43,858 bases of DNA, from assembly GCA_032117095.1 (NCBI GenBank), contig JAULZZ010000004.1, forward strand, positions 1 through 43,858, given 5' to 3'. Each line of letters begins with the position of its first letter. Within the stretch, counting starts at the first letter, position 1. Both the position numbers and the translations under genes were made by a program. Shown one piece after another: positions 30,702 through 39,795 of this stretch. The stretch is from REEB470 sp032117095. GTDB lineage: Bacteria; Bacillota; Bacilli; Paenibacillales; YIM-B00363. The notes below the pieces were generated by a model. That model was given only the letters and a program-made list of their open reading frames with translations. It was not told the DNA's origin and made no database searches.

Positions 30702-33157
30702 ATCATCCCCAAATCGCTGAAGTCATCGTGGATGTTCCGGCACGTGCGACCGATTTTGCTTTTTCCTATGTGATCCCTCCGTCTTTACAGGGGAAGATTT
30801 TTCCGGGGATGCGGGTGACCGTACCGTTTGGTCCACGTACGGTGCAAGGATTCGTGTGGGACGTGACGGAGACGACTTCCGTTTCTGCACATCAGCTCAA
30901 GTCGATCAAGGCTGTACTGGACACACAGCCGATCATTCCGATGACGTTATTGAAGCTTGCGCAGTGGATGAGTGAACAATACGTTTGTCCGCTCATCACG
31001 GTTTTGATGGCGTTCGTCCCGGGTGCCCTCAAAACGACGTCGCACATCGTATACGTCCTTGGAGACGAACAACCGCCGACCGCTGATGCGCCACTGCTTT
31101 TGTTGCTAGATTTTGTGCGCAGTCACCAGCCCGTAAACAGCACAACCATAAAAAAAACATTTCCACAAGGGGAAATGCTGCTCCAACACGCCATCGAAAA
31201 AAAATACATTGTAGCGGAACATGCGCTTCGTGACCGTGTTTCTATTAAACGCATAAAATATGTCACGCCCTTGTTGTCCTCCAGCGCTTTCTTGCGTGAA
31301 CGTGATGCCGTTGCCAAACGTTCCCCCAAACAAGCGCACGTCCTTGACGTACTCGCCCAGCAAGAAAATGTCCCGTGGCCAATGCACGAATTGCTCGCCC
31401 ATGCCCAAACGACGTATGCCGTCATAAAAAGCCTCGAGGCCAAGCAATGTGTGCGCATCGAGTCCTTGGAAGTGCAACGTGATCCGTATGCCCAGACGAC
31501 ATTTGTGAAGAGTGTGCCCCATGCGTTGACCGCTGCACAGCAAGGCGCCCTTGCCCCCATTCAGCACGCCATCGCACAGGGCGATGCGACCCCGCTGTTA
31601 TTGTATGGTGTCACCGGCAGTGGGAAAACAGAAATTTATTTGCAAGCGATCCAAACGTGCCTCGATGCGCAACGGGAAGCGATTTTACTCATCCCTGAGA
31701 TTGGGCTGACCCCCCAGATGGTGTTGGCATTTAAGAGTCGTTTTGGCCATGCCGTTGCGGTCATCCATAGTCGGTTGTCCCAAGGGGAAAAATACGACGA
31801 GTGGCGAAAAATTTTACAAAAAAAGGTGCGTATTGCCATAGGAGCACGTTCCGCCATTTTTGCCCCCTTCACCAATGTCGGATTGATCGTCGTCGATGAA
31901 GAACATGAGTCGTCGTACAAACAAGAAGATGCCCCGAAGTACCATGCCCGTGATGTGGCCATTGCACTTGCCAAAATTCACCGTGCCCCCGTGGTGCTTG
32001 GATCGGCAACCCCCTCCCTCGAATCGTTCGCTTTGTCGCACGAGAAAGCGTATACCCGCATTGATTTGCCTACGCGTGTCAATGCCCAACCACTGCCGTT
32101 GGTTACCGTAGTCGACATGCGCCAAGAGTTGCACCAAGGCAATCGGGCGATGTTTTCGCGTGCACTCAAAGAGGCCATGATGCAACGGTTGGAGCGAAAA
32201 GAACAGACGATCTTGTTGCTCAATCGGCGGGGATACGCTTCCTTTGTGCTTTGCCGTGCGTGTGGGTATACGCCGACGTGCCCGCATTGTGATGTGAGTT
32301 TGACCGACCACCGTGTTGGCGGACAACTGCGTTGTCATTATTGCGGACACACGCAACCGCCACTGGCGACGTGCACACTTTGTGGCAGTGCGCACATTCG
32401 TCATTTTGGCACGGGGACGCAACAAGTCGAAGAACAATTGCATAAGCTATTCCCACAGGTGCGTATTCTACGCATGGATGTCGATACGACCACCGAAAAA
32501 GGAGCGCACGAAAAAATACTACAAACGTTTCGCGAACAAAAAGCGGACGTACTTTTGGGGACGCAAATGGTCGCCAAAGGGCTGGATTTTCCGCACGTGA
32601 CATTGGTGGGCGTCGTGAGTGCCGACACGATGTTGCGTATTGCGGATTTTCGTTCCGCCGAAAAAACGTTTCAACTTTTGACGCAGGTGGCAGGACGAGC
32701 GGGGCGACACGCATTGACGGGCGAAGTCATCATCCAAACGTACACACCCGAACATTATAGCATCACCTATGCGACCCACCACGACTATATCGGGTTTGCT
32801 CGGAAAGAATTGCTCGTGCGTCGAGAGCTGGCCTATCCGCCGTACCAGCGTTTGGCGACGATCACGGTGACTGCCGAAGACGTCGGGCATGCGTTGCGGT
32901 TGAGTGAACGGTTTACGGAGCAGTTCAAAAAAGAGCTAGAAGCGCACGCCTTCGGCAACCACACACACGTATTGGGGCCGGTTCCTTCGGCGATTCCGAA
33001 GATCAAAGACCGTTACCGTTTCCAAACGTTAGTGAAATATGCACAGCACATCACGCTTGGCCCGATGTTGCGTCAAGCACTCGAATCGTGTCGAGACGAG
33101 GTGCGTCGTCACCACATCCATGTCATCTTCGATATTGATCCCCAAATGTTACTGTAG
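30698..33157 (+). CDS. priA: Primosomal protein N' (replication restart helicase PriA)
   Basis: It recognises abandoned forks and reloads the replisome. The 819 residues show the 3'-DNA-binding domain (YVIPPSLQGKIFPGMRVTVPFGPR), a winged-helix region, helicase lobe 1 with Walker A GVTGSGKTEIY (about 304-314) and the DEEH box (about 399-402), a Cys-rich zinc region (CRACGYTPTCPHCDVSL, CHYCGH, CTLCGS, about 520-565), helicase lobe 2 (LLGTQMVAKGLDFP, QVAGRAGR) and the C-terminal domain. The ATG at 30698 overlaps the coaBC stop (ATGA). Its TAG stop directly adjoins a group B repeat. Confidence 0.97.
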   Translation: MNHPQIAEVIVDVPARATDFAFSYVIPPSLQGKIFPGMRVTVPFGPRTVQGFVWDVTETTSVSAHQLKSIKAVLDTQPIIPMTLLKLAQWMSEQYVCPLITVLMAFVPGALKTTSHIVYVLGDEQPPTADAPLLLLLDFVRSHQPVNSTTIKKTFPQGEMLLQHAIEKKYIVAEHALRDRVSIKRIKYVTPLLSSSAFLRERDAVAKRSPKQAHVLDVLAQQENVPWPMHELLAHAQTTYAVIKSLEAKQCVRIESLEVQRDPYAQTTFVKSVPHALTAAQQGALAPIQHAIAQGDATPLLLYGVTGSGKTEIYLQAIQTCLDAQREAILLIPEIGLTPQMVLAFKSRFGHAVAVIHSRLSQGEKYDEWRKILQKKVRIAIGARSAIFAPFTNVGLIVVDEEHESSYKQEDAPKYHARDVAIALAKIHRAPVVLGSATPSLESFALSHEKAYTRIDLPTRVNAQPLPLVTVVDMRQELHQGNRAMFSRALKEAMMQRLERKEQTILLLNRRGYASFVLCRACGYTPTCPHCDVSLTDHRVGGQLRCHYCGHTQPPLATCTLCGSAHIRHFGTGTQQVEEQLHKLFPQVRILRMDVDTTTEKGAHEKILQTFREQKADVLLGTQMVAKGLDFPHVTLVGVVSADTMLRIADFRSAEKTFQLLTQVAGRAGRHALTGEVIIQTYTPEHYSITYATHHDYIGFARKELLVRRELAYPPYQRLATITVTAEDVGHALRLSERFTEQFKKELEAHAFGNHTHVLGPVPSAIPKIKDRYRFQTLVKYAQHITLGPMLRQALESCRDEVRRHHIHVIFDIDPQMLL

Positions 33158-33255
33158 GACACCGCTACAAAGGCCGACGTACGCATGCACATTAGCGAAA
33201 AAAGAGCCCGTTTGCAGTAACGGAATTTTTTATACATCGGTTTATAGAGGTGCCC
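33157..33255. repeat. Palindromic repeat, group B copy 2
   Basis: 99 bp, the same length as the copy at 991. The right arm GGTTTATAGAGGTGCCC is well preserved; the left arm GGACACCGCTACAAAGG has decayed. A shared internal AAAAAAGAG and ATTTTTTA stretch supports common descent. It begins at the last base of the priA stop and fills the gap to def. Confidence 0.55.
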
Positions 33256-33296
33256 TGGCATTGAAACTTTTTATGGAAATGTAGAGGTGGACACTT

Positions 33297-33779
33297 ATGG
33301 CGATTTTGCCCATCGTTACCCATCCGCACGCCGTGTTGCGTCAACGGGCCCATCCCGTACGGCAGGTGTCGGCATCGATTCGTCGGTTGCTCGATGACAT
33401 GATAGAGACGATGTATCACGCTAGAGGCGTTGGCTTGGCGGCCCCGCAAATTGGGGTGTCTAAACGCGTCATTGTCGTAGACGTTGGCGATGAACAAGGG
33501 CTCATCACGCTCATCAACCCACAAATCATCCAAGCGAGAGGGGCGCACCAAGACTGGGAAGGGTGTTTGAGCATCCCAAAGCAGTTTGGCTTGATGCAAC
33601 GGGCGACGTTCGTGCGTGTGCGAGGGCTGAACCAAAAAGGATACGTGACCGAAGTGAAGGCGCAAGGGTACTTGGCACGGGCCCTGTTGCATGAAATCGA
33701 TCACTTAGACGGCATCTTGTTGTTCGATCACGCCCTTGAGTGGGACGACCTCACGTCACAACCGGAGGAGACCTCATGA
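33297..33779 (+). CDS. def: Peptide deformylase
   Basis: It removes the formyl group from nascent proteins. The 160 residues contain the three family motifs with the metal ligands C90, H132 and H136 and catalytic E133: GVGLAAPQIG (44-53), EGCLSIP (88-94) and HEIDHLDG (132-139). The length fits the short (type 1) deformylase rather than the longer type 2 enzyme of many Gram-positives. The ATG at 33297 has GAGGTGG upstream. It overlaps fmt by 4 bp (ATGA), coupling the enzyme that removes the formyl group to the one that adds it. Confidence 0.97.
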   Translation: MAILPIVTHPHAVLRQRAHPVRQVSASIRRLLDDMIETMYHARGVGLAAPQIGVSKRVIVVDVGDEQGLITLINPQIIQARGAHQDWEGCLSIPKQFGLMQRATFVRVRGLNQKGYVTEVKAQGYLARALLHEIDHLDGILLFDHALEWDDLTSQPEETS

Positions 33780-34729
33780 ACGTATACAAGAGCCCGCTCA
33801 TTTTTATGGGGACTCCCCCTTTTGCGGCGACGATCATGACGGCATTGGTGGAGCACGGGTATACGCTTTCCTGTGTGGTCACACAACCCGACTTACGCCA
33901 AGGACGCAAGCAGGTGTTGTTGCCTTCTGCCGTGAAGTGTGTGGCGCAGCAGTACGGCATCGACGTATGGCAACCGGACTCGTTGCGTACGGCGGAGTCG
34001 CTCACAAAGTTATGCACCCTCGCCCCCCAGTTGATCATTACGGCTGCATACGGGAAAATTTTACCCCGCACGTGGTTGCAAACTCCTGCGTATGGCTGTA
34101 TTAACGTCCACGCCTCTTTGTTGCCTGCGTATCGTGGCGCAGCACCGATCCAGCGGAGTATTTTGTCTGATGAAGTGGAAACAGGTGTCACGATCATCCA
34201 AATGGACGAAGGCATGGATACAGGTGATCAGTTGGCGAGCGTCAAAGTCCCATTGCCCCCTGATGCGCATACCGGAGACATGATGACCGCACTAAGCCAT
34301 GTCGGTGCAAAACTGTTGCTCGACACGCTGCCTCGTCTGCTTGCCCGTGAACTTTCGCCAATCCCTCAACGCCATGCAGAAGCCACGTATGCCCCAAAAC
34401 TCACGCGCCAAGACGAGCATATCGACTTTGCGACGCCCGCCCTTGTGTTGTACAATCGGCTCCGTGCGTTGTCCCCCGAACCGGGTGTGGTGACCCAGTG
34501 GCGTGGACAACCATTCAAAATTCGGCAGGCGCTTCGCCCAGTGCACGATCAGATGCCCGCCGAAGCACCGGGTACGATCATTGCGATTCGCCCTACCGAA
34601 ATAGACGTGGCGACCGCAGCAGGCGTATTGACGGTGACAGCCGTACAACCCGCTGGGAAGAAAGTGATGGCGGTCCAAACATTTTTGCCAGGGGCACGGT
34701 TGCAGTGTGGGGAAAAATTAGGAGAGTGA
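33776..34729 (+). CDS. fmt: Methionyl-tRNA formyltransferase
   Basis: It formylates initiator Met-tRNA with 10-formyl-tetrahydrofolate. The 317-residue protein has the N-terminal formyltransferase domain (IFMGTPPFAATIM, AYGKILPRTW, the folate-binding INVHASLLPAYRGAAPIQR and MDEGMDTGD) and a C-terminal OB-like domain. The ATG at 33776 follows CGGAGGAG inside def. In B. subtilis rsmB follows fmt; here the next gene is on the other strand, so the operon ends with fmt, although no good terminator is seen. Confidence 0.97.
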   Translation: MNVYKSPLIFMGTPPFAATIMTALVEHGYTLSCVVTQPDLRQGRKQVLLPSAVKCVAQQYGIDVWQPDSLRTAESLTKLCTLAPQLIITAAYGKILPRTWLQTPAYGCINVHASLLPAYRGAAPIQRSILSDEVETGVTIIQMDEGMDTGDQLASVKVPLPPDAHTGDMMTALSHVGAKLLLDTLPRLLARELSPIPQRHAEATYAPKLTRQDEHIDFATPALVLYNRLRALSPEPGVVTQWRGQPFKIRQALRPVHDQMPAEAPGTIIAIRPTEIDVATAAGVLTVTAVQPAGKKVMAVQTFLPGARLQCGEKLGE

Positions 34730-34821
34730 GTGGTGCCATGACCACGGTGCGCCACAGAAAAAAACGCCCCCTTTGTCATCTTCACCATGAAGTGGTAGAT
34801 AACAAATGAGGGTGTGTTCGC

Positions 34822-34838
34822 ACGTGTACTTTACACGT
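34822..34838. repeat. Short perfect inverted repeat downstream of the DUF2339 gene
   Basis: ACGTGTA-CTT-TACACGT, a 7-bp stem with a 3-nt loop and no T run. It lies 5 bp beyond the stop of the leftward gene; it could be an RNA 3' hairpin or a protein-binding site. Confidence 0.4.
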
Positions 34839-34842
34839 CTGC

Positions 34843-36435
34843 TTACGGGGTGCGTTCCTCAGGCGCGGGAGGCGTCAGACTACTTTGTGCGTTTCGTGCA
34901 TTCGCCTTGCTTTTCAGGTACGAAAAGGCAATCGAAATACACCCTAAAATGAGCAAGACGATTACTTTGTAGTACGTTTCTGCCCCGGATAGATCGAACA
35001 AAATGGCTTTTATACTGACGAGCACCAGCACGACGGATCCACAAACCTCGTAAAATCTCCGTTTATACCACGTGCCCCAAAAAAACAAGCTGAGCGCATA
35101 CATGCCCCAACTTACCGAATAAGCCAATGCTAAAAACGCTTGATCCAAGGTGTACTCTTCCCAAATATTGCCGATTTGGACGGTGATCAATCCGCCGATA
35201 ATGAGGTGGCTGATGATGCCAAAAATATAGGATAAAAAATTTTTTTCGGCTTCTTTGAGAGTTTTTTTTTCATCCTCGACGGGACGAAGAGTAAACAAAA
35301 ATCCCAACGCAGCCAATAAAAACCACGCCAATGCGCCCGTATTCAAAAAGGGAATATACACACCAAACCATTCGCCCCGCGGCGTATCCCACGTCGTAGA
35401 AAACCAATACACAACGAGGATAAACCACGTGAGACGTGCGATCCAATCAAATGTAGGCAAGCGATACGTGACGCCGATGACATAAGAAAGGGTCGCCAGT
35501 GCAAACCATAGGAACACGTATAACACCGTTTCGTAGGCGAGGCCTTCAACGAACAACGTGGCAGATGAGAAGATGAGCAATGCGCCACCGACTGCGAAGA
35601 TGAGAAACACGGGGGTAAGGCGTCGCTCGAGCGTATGCATTGTCCACGATACGAGCAAATACACAATGCCGACAAAGCATAACAACCCTTTGAAGAGGGG
35701 GGCTTCCATCCCAAGCGACCACAATAGAAACAACAGTCCGTTGATGATGCCTAAATATACGTTGAGTCCATCGAAGGACTTCCGTATTTTCCATGCGCTC
35801 CACGCAAAAGCAATCACGTAGAAAACGAACGTCGCTGTCGCATAGCGCATCGGCAATGCCCACCAATGCGTCACCGCAGGTTCAAAGTGGAGCATGTACA
35901 CCGAGAACAATGTCCACGTGCCGACAAAGGAGACGACGTACAGTTCCGTCCAACGTCGTTGGACGGCAATAAAAAATGTACCACTATTGAGGATGAGCAT
36001 GTACAAAAACAACGTAAAAACTTGATCCGTTTCGGGGCGGAGCAGGAGTGGAGCAAGTAAACCGCCGAGTAGGGAGACGTTCATCATGATTCGCAAGTCG
36101 TACTGATACGCCAACGTCGTAAATACTGCGGTACAGACGACCATGGATACAAAGACGACCATCGAAGACCACAAATCATAATAAACACCGGCAAATGAAA
36201 AAGTTGTGAGCGTGAAGGCGACGCCTGCGCCTGCGAGGCATTCCCCCACAGTTTTGTGGTTACGTAAAACAAACTGTGCGCCTGCTACGAGTAAGCCGGC
36301 CGAAAACGCCAAGCCGATAAAAATTTTAACCCCTGGTGTCATCCAGTCACTTTGCAACGAAATTTTCAGTAAATAGATGAACGCAGCGAGAAAAAACACC
36401 ATTCCCAAAATCGTCGTCCAATGTTTTCGTAGCAT
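34843..36435 (-). CDS. Large polytopic membrane protein, DUF2339-like
   Basis: The 530 residues are mostly transmembrane, with roughly 16-18 helices in tandem and short loops (for example TTILGMVFFLAAFIYLLKIS at the start). The pattern, with a conserved FIGLAFSAGLLVAG-like segment and a C-terminal PAPEERTP tail, fits the DUF2339 family of predicted membrane proteins of unknown function. The ATG at 36435 follows a run of eight G with AAA before it, an unusual ribosome site; an upstream in-frame ATG at 36474 overlaps that site. An extended -10 (TGCTATACT, around 36523-36531 on the minus strand) gives a likely promoter. It interrupts the order between fmt and ftsE and seems unconnected to either. 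Confidence 0.78.
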   Translation of the reverse strand: MLRKHWTTILGMVFFLAAFIYLLKISLQSDWMTPGVKIFIGLAFSAGLLVAGAQFVLRNHKTVGECLAGAGVAFTLTTFSFAGVYYDLWSSMVVFVSMVVCTAVFTTLAYQYDLRIMMNVSLLGGLLAPLLLRPETDQVFTLFLYMLILNSGTFFIAVQRRWTELYVVSFVGTWTLFSVYMLHFEPAVTHWWALPMRYATATFVFYVIAFAWSAWKIRKSFDGLNVYLGIINGLLFLLWSLGMEAPLFKGLLCFVGIVYLLVSWTMHTLERRLTPVFLIFAVGGALLIFSSATLFVEGLAYETVLYVFLWFALATLSYVIGVTYRLPTFDWIARLTWFILVVYWFSTTWDTPRGEWFGVYIPFLNTGALAWFLLAALGFLFTLRPVEDEKKTLKEAEKNFLSYIFGIISHLIIGGLITVQIGNIWEEYTLDQAFLALAYSVSWGMYALSLFFWGTWYKRRFYEVCGSVVLVLVSIKAILFDLSGAETYYKVIVLLILGCISIAFSYLKSKANARNAQSSLTPPAPEERTP

Positions 36436-36594
36436 GTGAGCCCCCCCCTTTACGTTTTGGTGTATGTGCGACACAACTGCGCATGGTCAGATTTTACCAC
36501 TACGTTTTTCGTGTCCGTAACGAGTATAGCATATTTTTTTTGGGCGTCTACGTTTGAATACACAGGTGTGCATTTTGGGGTCTTTGGTGTATTC

Positions 36595-36604
36595 GTGGTA
36601 TACT
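36595..36604 (+). promoter_or_regulatory. Extended -10 promoter for ftsEX
   Basis: GTGGTATACT combines an upstream TG with TATACT, 72 bp before the ftsE ATG; the -35 region is weak. Confidence 0.5.
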
Positions 36605-36675
36605 AAGCGCTAAGGAAGAATGCCTGCGGGTGTCAGTACACTTTTCATCCTTAATATGGGCCAAGGGGGGACGAC

Positions 36676-37362
36676 ATGATCGAGTTGCAAGACGTGTACA
36701 AGACGTATGCGGACGGAGGGATCGCACTCAGTGGCATTACGTTGCGTATCGAGCGCAATGAGTTTGCGTACATCGTCGGGCCGTCAGGGGCAGGGAAATC
36801 GACGTTGATGAAACTCATTTATCGGGAAGAGCGACCATCTAAGGGCACTATTTTTGTAAATAATTTTAATTTGGCAAAACTGAGTCACGGAAAAATCCCC
36901 TATTTGCGCCGAAACATTGGGGTTGTGTTTCAAGACTTCAAGCTGCTGCCACGGATGACCGCTTATGAGAATATCGCATTTGCGATGGAAGTCATCGAGG
37001 CCCCTACGCGGGTCGTGAAGCGTCGTACGGCAGAAGTACTCGACCTCGTGAAGCTCACCGACCGTGCCAATGCATACCCTTCACAGCTTTCAGGAGGCGA
37101 GCAACAGCGCGTGGCGATTGCACGGGCGATCGTCAACAAGCCACTCGTCATCGTCGCCGATGAGCCGACAGGCAATTTAGATCCAGAGACATCGTGGGAC
37201 ATTATGAAATTGCTCGAAGAAATTAATTTTAGAGGAGCCACGATCGTCATGGCGACGCACAACAAAGAAATTGTCAACACGATGCGTAAACGCGTGATTG
37301 CGATTGAACAAGGCAGTGTCGTGCGGGACGAGCTCAAAGGGGAGTACGGGTATGAGAATTAG
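36676..37362 (+). CDS. ftsE: Cell-division ABC transporter ATPase FtsE
   Basis: The ATPase partner of FtsX; together they transmit a signal across the membrane to activate a peptidoglycan hydrolase rather than move a solute. The 228 residues hold Walker A GPSGAGKST (35-43), Q-loop FQDFKLLPRMTAYENIAFAM, signature LSGGEQQR and Walker B IVADEPTGN, with an H-loop ATHNKE. The ATG at 36676 follows AAGGGGGG. It overlaps ftsX by 11 bp. Confidence 0.97.
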   Translation: MIELQDVYKTYADGGIALSGITLRIERNEFAYIVGPSGAGKSTLMKLIYREERPSKGTIFVNNFNLAKLSHGKIPYLRRNIGVVFQDFKLLPRMTAYENIAFAMEVIEAPTRVVKRRTAEVLDLVKLTDRANAYPSQLSGGEQQRVAIARAIVNKPLVIVADEPTGNLDPETSWDIMKLLEEINFRGATIVMATHNKEIVNTMRKRVIAIEQGSVVRDELKGEYGYEN

Positions 37363-38278
37363 TACGATCATTCGACATTTTCGGGAAGGATTTCGGAGCA
37401 TATGGCGTAACGGGTGGATGGCATTTGCGACGATCAGTTCGATTGCCATTTGTTTATTGGTGCTGGGCGTATTCGTATTGATTGCCGTGAACGTCAATCA
37501 CGTCACCAACAACATTGAGCAAAACATTGAGATTCGGGTGTTTTTGGACGTTGGTTTTCCCCAAGCCAAAGTGCCTGCTGTCCAAGATCAGATCGGTTCT
37601 ATCCCTGGGGTGAAGCACATCGAATTTATTCCCAAGGCGATCGGATTGCAACGATTGCGCGAGCAACTCGGTGAAGATGGGAAAAAGCTGTTAGAAACAC
37701 AAAAAAACATTCCCAACCCGATCCCCGATGCTTTTTTGGTGAAGGTGTATGAGCCACGCCAAGTGGAGGACGTCGCCAATCGCATTTTATTGCTCAATGA
37801 GGGGGCAGAACCTGCACCGATTATGAAGGTAAACTATGGAGCGAAGACGGTGCGTATGTTATTTAATGTCATTGACATGATTCGGTACATCGGGGTAGTT
37901 TTGATCGTAGCCTTGACCGTGATGACGATGTTTCTCATTGCCAATACGATCAAAATTACGATTATCGCACGACGATCGGAAATTTCTATTATGAAACTTG
38001 TGGGGGCGACACACAATTTTATTCGTTGGCCGTTTTTCGTGGAGGGGGTCTTGTTAGGCGCACTCGGGGCACTCATCCCGATTGTGTTGATTGTTGTTTT
38101 TTATGGACAATTGTTGACGTACGCACAAAATGCCCAAGATGAGGGGAAATTTTTATACATCCTCTTGTCCCCTGGGTATGCGTTTATGCCGTGGGTGGCG
38201 TTTTCATTGGTTGCATTGGGACAAGTCATGGGCATATGGGGAAGCACGCTGTCGATTCGACGCTACTTAAAAGTATAG
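37352..38278 (+). CDS. ftsX: Cell-division protein FtsX
   Basis: The membrane partner of FtsE. The 308 residues show an N-terminal cytoplasmic amphipathic part, helix 1 (about residues 25-50), an extracellular domain of about 125 residues (IEIRVFLDVGFPQAKVP..., the part that contacts a hydrolase), then three helices with the FtsX signature around KLVGATHNFIRWPFFVEGVLLGALGALIP. The ATG at 37352 lies inside the ftsE 3' end after AAAGGGGAG. A GCCCCCTC...GGGGGC hairpin follows the stop but has no T run. Confidence 0.96.
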   Translation: MRISTIIRHFREGFRSIWRNGWMAFATISSIAICLLVLGVFVLIAVNVNHVTNNIEQNIEIRVFLDVGFPQAKVPAVQDQIGSIPGVKHIEFIPKAIGLQRLREQLGEDGKKLLETQKNIPNPIPDAFLVKVYEPRQVEDVANRILLLNEGAEPAPIMKVNYGAKTVRMLFNVIDMIRYIGVVLIVALTVMTMFLIANTIKITIIARRSEISIMKLVGATHNFIRWPFFVEGVLLGALGALIPIVLIVVFYGQLLTYAQNAQDEGKFLYILLSPGYAFMPWVAFSLVALGQVMGIWGSTLSIRRYLKV

Positions 38279-38357
38279 TTTTCTGCCCCCTCATATGAAA
38301 TTCTTCGTGGGGGCGCCCATAAAAAATTCCATTTTTTTGGAACATGTTTCCGTAGTC

Positions 38358-38386
38358 TTGTAAAAATTGCGAATTGTTGCTAGAAT
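38358..38386 (+). promoter_or_regulatory. Sigma-A promoter for the M23 hydrolase gene
   Basis: TTGTAA (38358-38363), 17 bp, then TAGAAT (38381-38386) with an upstream TGC. It shows that the hydrolase gene can be transcribed apart from ftsEX. Confidence 0.65.
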
Positions 38387-38448
38387 TTAAGCATAAAGGC
38401 GGTGTTCTGTGTTTCATTAAAGAATTTTCATGCGTATGAGTGAATCAT

Positions 38449-39702
38449 ATGGAAAAATTCAAGGGTGCGTTAGGGGGGGGCACGTTGTTTGGAAGAGGAG
38501 GCAAGGCCGTTTTCCTGTTGGTTTGCATTGCAGTTGTGCTGGGACAAGCACTTCCCTCTCCTGTGAAAGCCACATCCGAATTGCAACGCATCGAGTCACA
38601 GCTCAATAAAGTGAAGCGAGCGATGGAAGAAGCGACGGAGGCGGAGGAGAGGGCAAAGCGGGAAATTCGACGCTTGCGAGGCAAGAAAAAAGAGATTACT
38701 GCTGAAAATACACGGTTAGAGCAAGAAATTGCTGTGACCACGCAACAGATCAAGCGACTCGACGACCAAATTGGCAAAGTAGAAGTAAACTTAAAGCGAA
38801 CCGTCAATGATTTGGCCGTCGCAAAAAAACGGGTTCGCATGCGCCAACAGATGTTATCGACGCGCATTACGCTGATGTATACGAATGGGACGGTATCTTA
38901 TTTGGATGTGTTGCTGAGTGCGACGAGTTTTGAAGATTTTGTTGCAAGATTAGAAGGGTTGCAGGCGATCGTCACCCAAGATGAATCGCTCCTCGAGGCG
39001 AACCAACGCGACTTAGGCCTCATCAAAGAAAAAAAAGAAGACATCGAAGCGCAACTTGCTTATGTAGAGACGATTTTCGATAAAACTACGAAACTCAAAG
39101 GCGATTTGTCCGTAAAAAAAGAAAAGAGCAACGTATACATTACACAACTCTCCCAAAAAGAGGACAACCTCGAAGAAGTGACCGCAGAGCAAGAACGCGA
39201 GTTGATGGAGCTAGCCGACGAACAAGCCAAACTGTTGCGCCAAAAACGGCAGCTAGAGGAGAAGACGAAGAAAAAGCCAAAGAAAAAAATTGTCGCCTAT
39301 ACGGGGGGGCAACTGCGTTGGCCGGTATCGGGGTATAACGAAATTTCGTCATTTTATGGCACGCGTATTCACCCGATCACCCGACGAAGTCATGTGCATT
39401 CTGGGATAGACATTCCGGCACCGAGTGGGACGACGATTGCGGCTGCGGCCTCGGGAGAAGTCATCTTAGCACGATGGTATGGGGGATATGGCAATACGGT
39501 CATTATTGAACATAAGGATGGCTTTAGAACGTTGTACGCACACATTCGCACTGGGGGGATTCGCGTTCGTTTGGGGGAAGAAGTGCAAGCGGGGACCGCG
39601 ATTGCAGAGGTCGGTTCGACGGGAACTTCCACAGGCAATCACTTGCATTTTGGCGTGTATGTGAACAACCAAGCGGTCGATCCGTTGCCTTATTTGCAGT
39701 AA
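38449..39702 (+). CDS. EnvC-like murein hydrolase with coiled coil and active M23 (LytM) domain
   Basis: A predicted secreted endopeptidase activated by FtsEX. The 417 residues comprise a signal sequence (VFLLVCIAVVLGQALPSPVKA), a coiled-coil region (about 45-270, heptad-like and rich in Glu, Lys and Arg), a basic linker KKKPKKK and a C-terminal M23 domain with the zinc and catalytic residues in place: H317 and D321 in HVHSGIDI, H365 in YAH, and H398/H400 in GNHLHFG. So unlike E. coli EnvC it should be enzymatically active. The ATG at 38449 and a GTG at 38440 are both possible; neither has a clear ribosome site, which is unusual here. It follows ftsEX and precedes ctp. Confidence 0.9.
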   Translation: MEKFKGALGGGTLFGRGGKAVFLLVCIAVVLGQALPSPVKATSELQRIESQLNKVKRAMEEATEAEERAKREIRRLRGKKKEITAENTRLEQEIAVTTQQIKRLDDQIGKVEVNLKRTVNDLAVAKKRVRMRQQMLSTRITLMYTNGTVSYLDVLLSATSFEDFVARLEGLQAIVTQDESLLEANQRDLGLIKEKKEDIEAQLAYVETIFDKTTKLKGDLSVKKEKSNVYITQLSQKEDNLEEVTAEQERELMELADEQAKLLRQKRQLEEKTKKKPKKKIVAYTGGQLRWPVSGYNEISSFYGTRIHPITRRSHVHSGIDIPAPSGTTIAAAASGEVILARWYGGYGNTVIIEHKDGFRTLYAHIRTGGIRVRLGEEVQAGTAIAEVGSTGTSTGNHLHFGVYVNNQAVDPLPYLQ

Positions 39703-39795
39703 AATTTAGGACACACGGTTATCCCTACGGCGTGCATGCGTAAGATAAGACAGGCCGCATTTGGCTCAACAAAGGTGAGAGGGTGAACCGTCACG

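Noticed and set aside
33212..33236. Promoter before def (TTGCAG and TATACA)
   Set aside because: The spacer is only 13 bp, outside the working range for sigma-A.
38279..38320. Terminator after ftsX
   Set aside because: A GCCCCC/GGGGGC stem is present but is followed by GCCCATAAAAAA rather than a T run, so it was not listed as a terminator.
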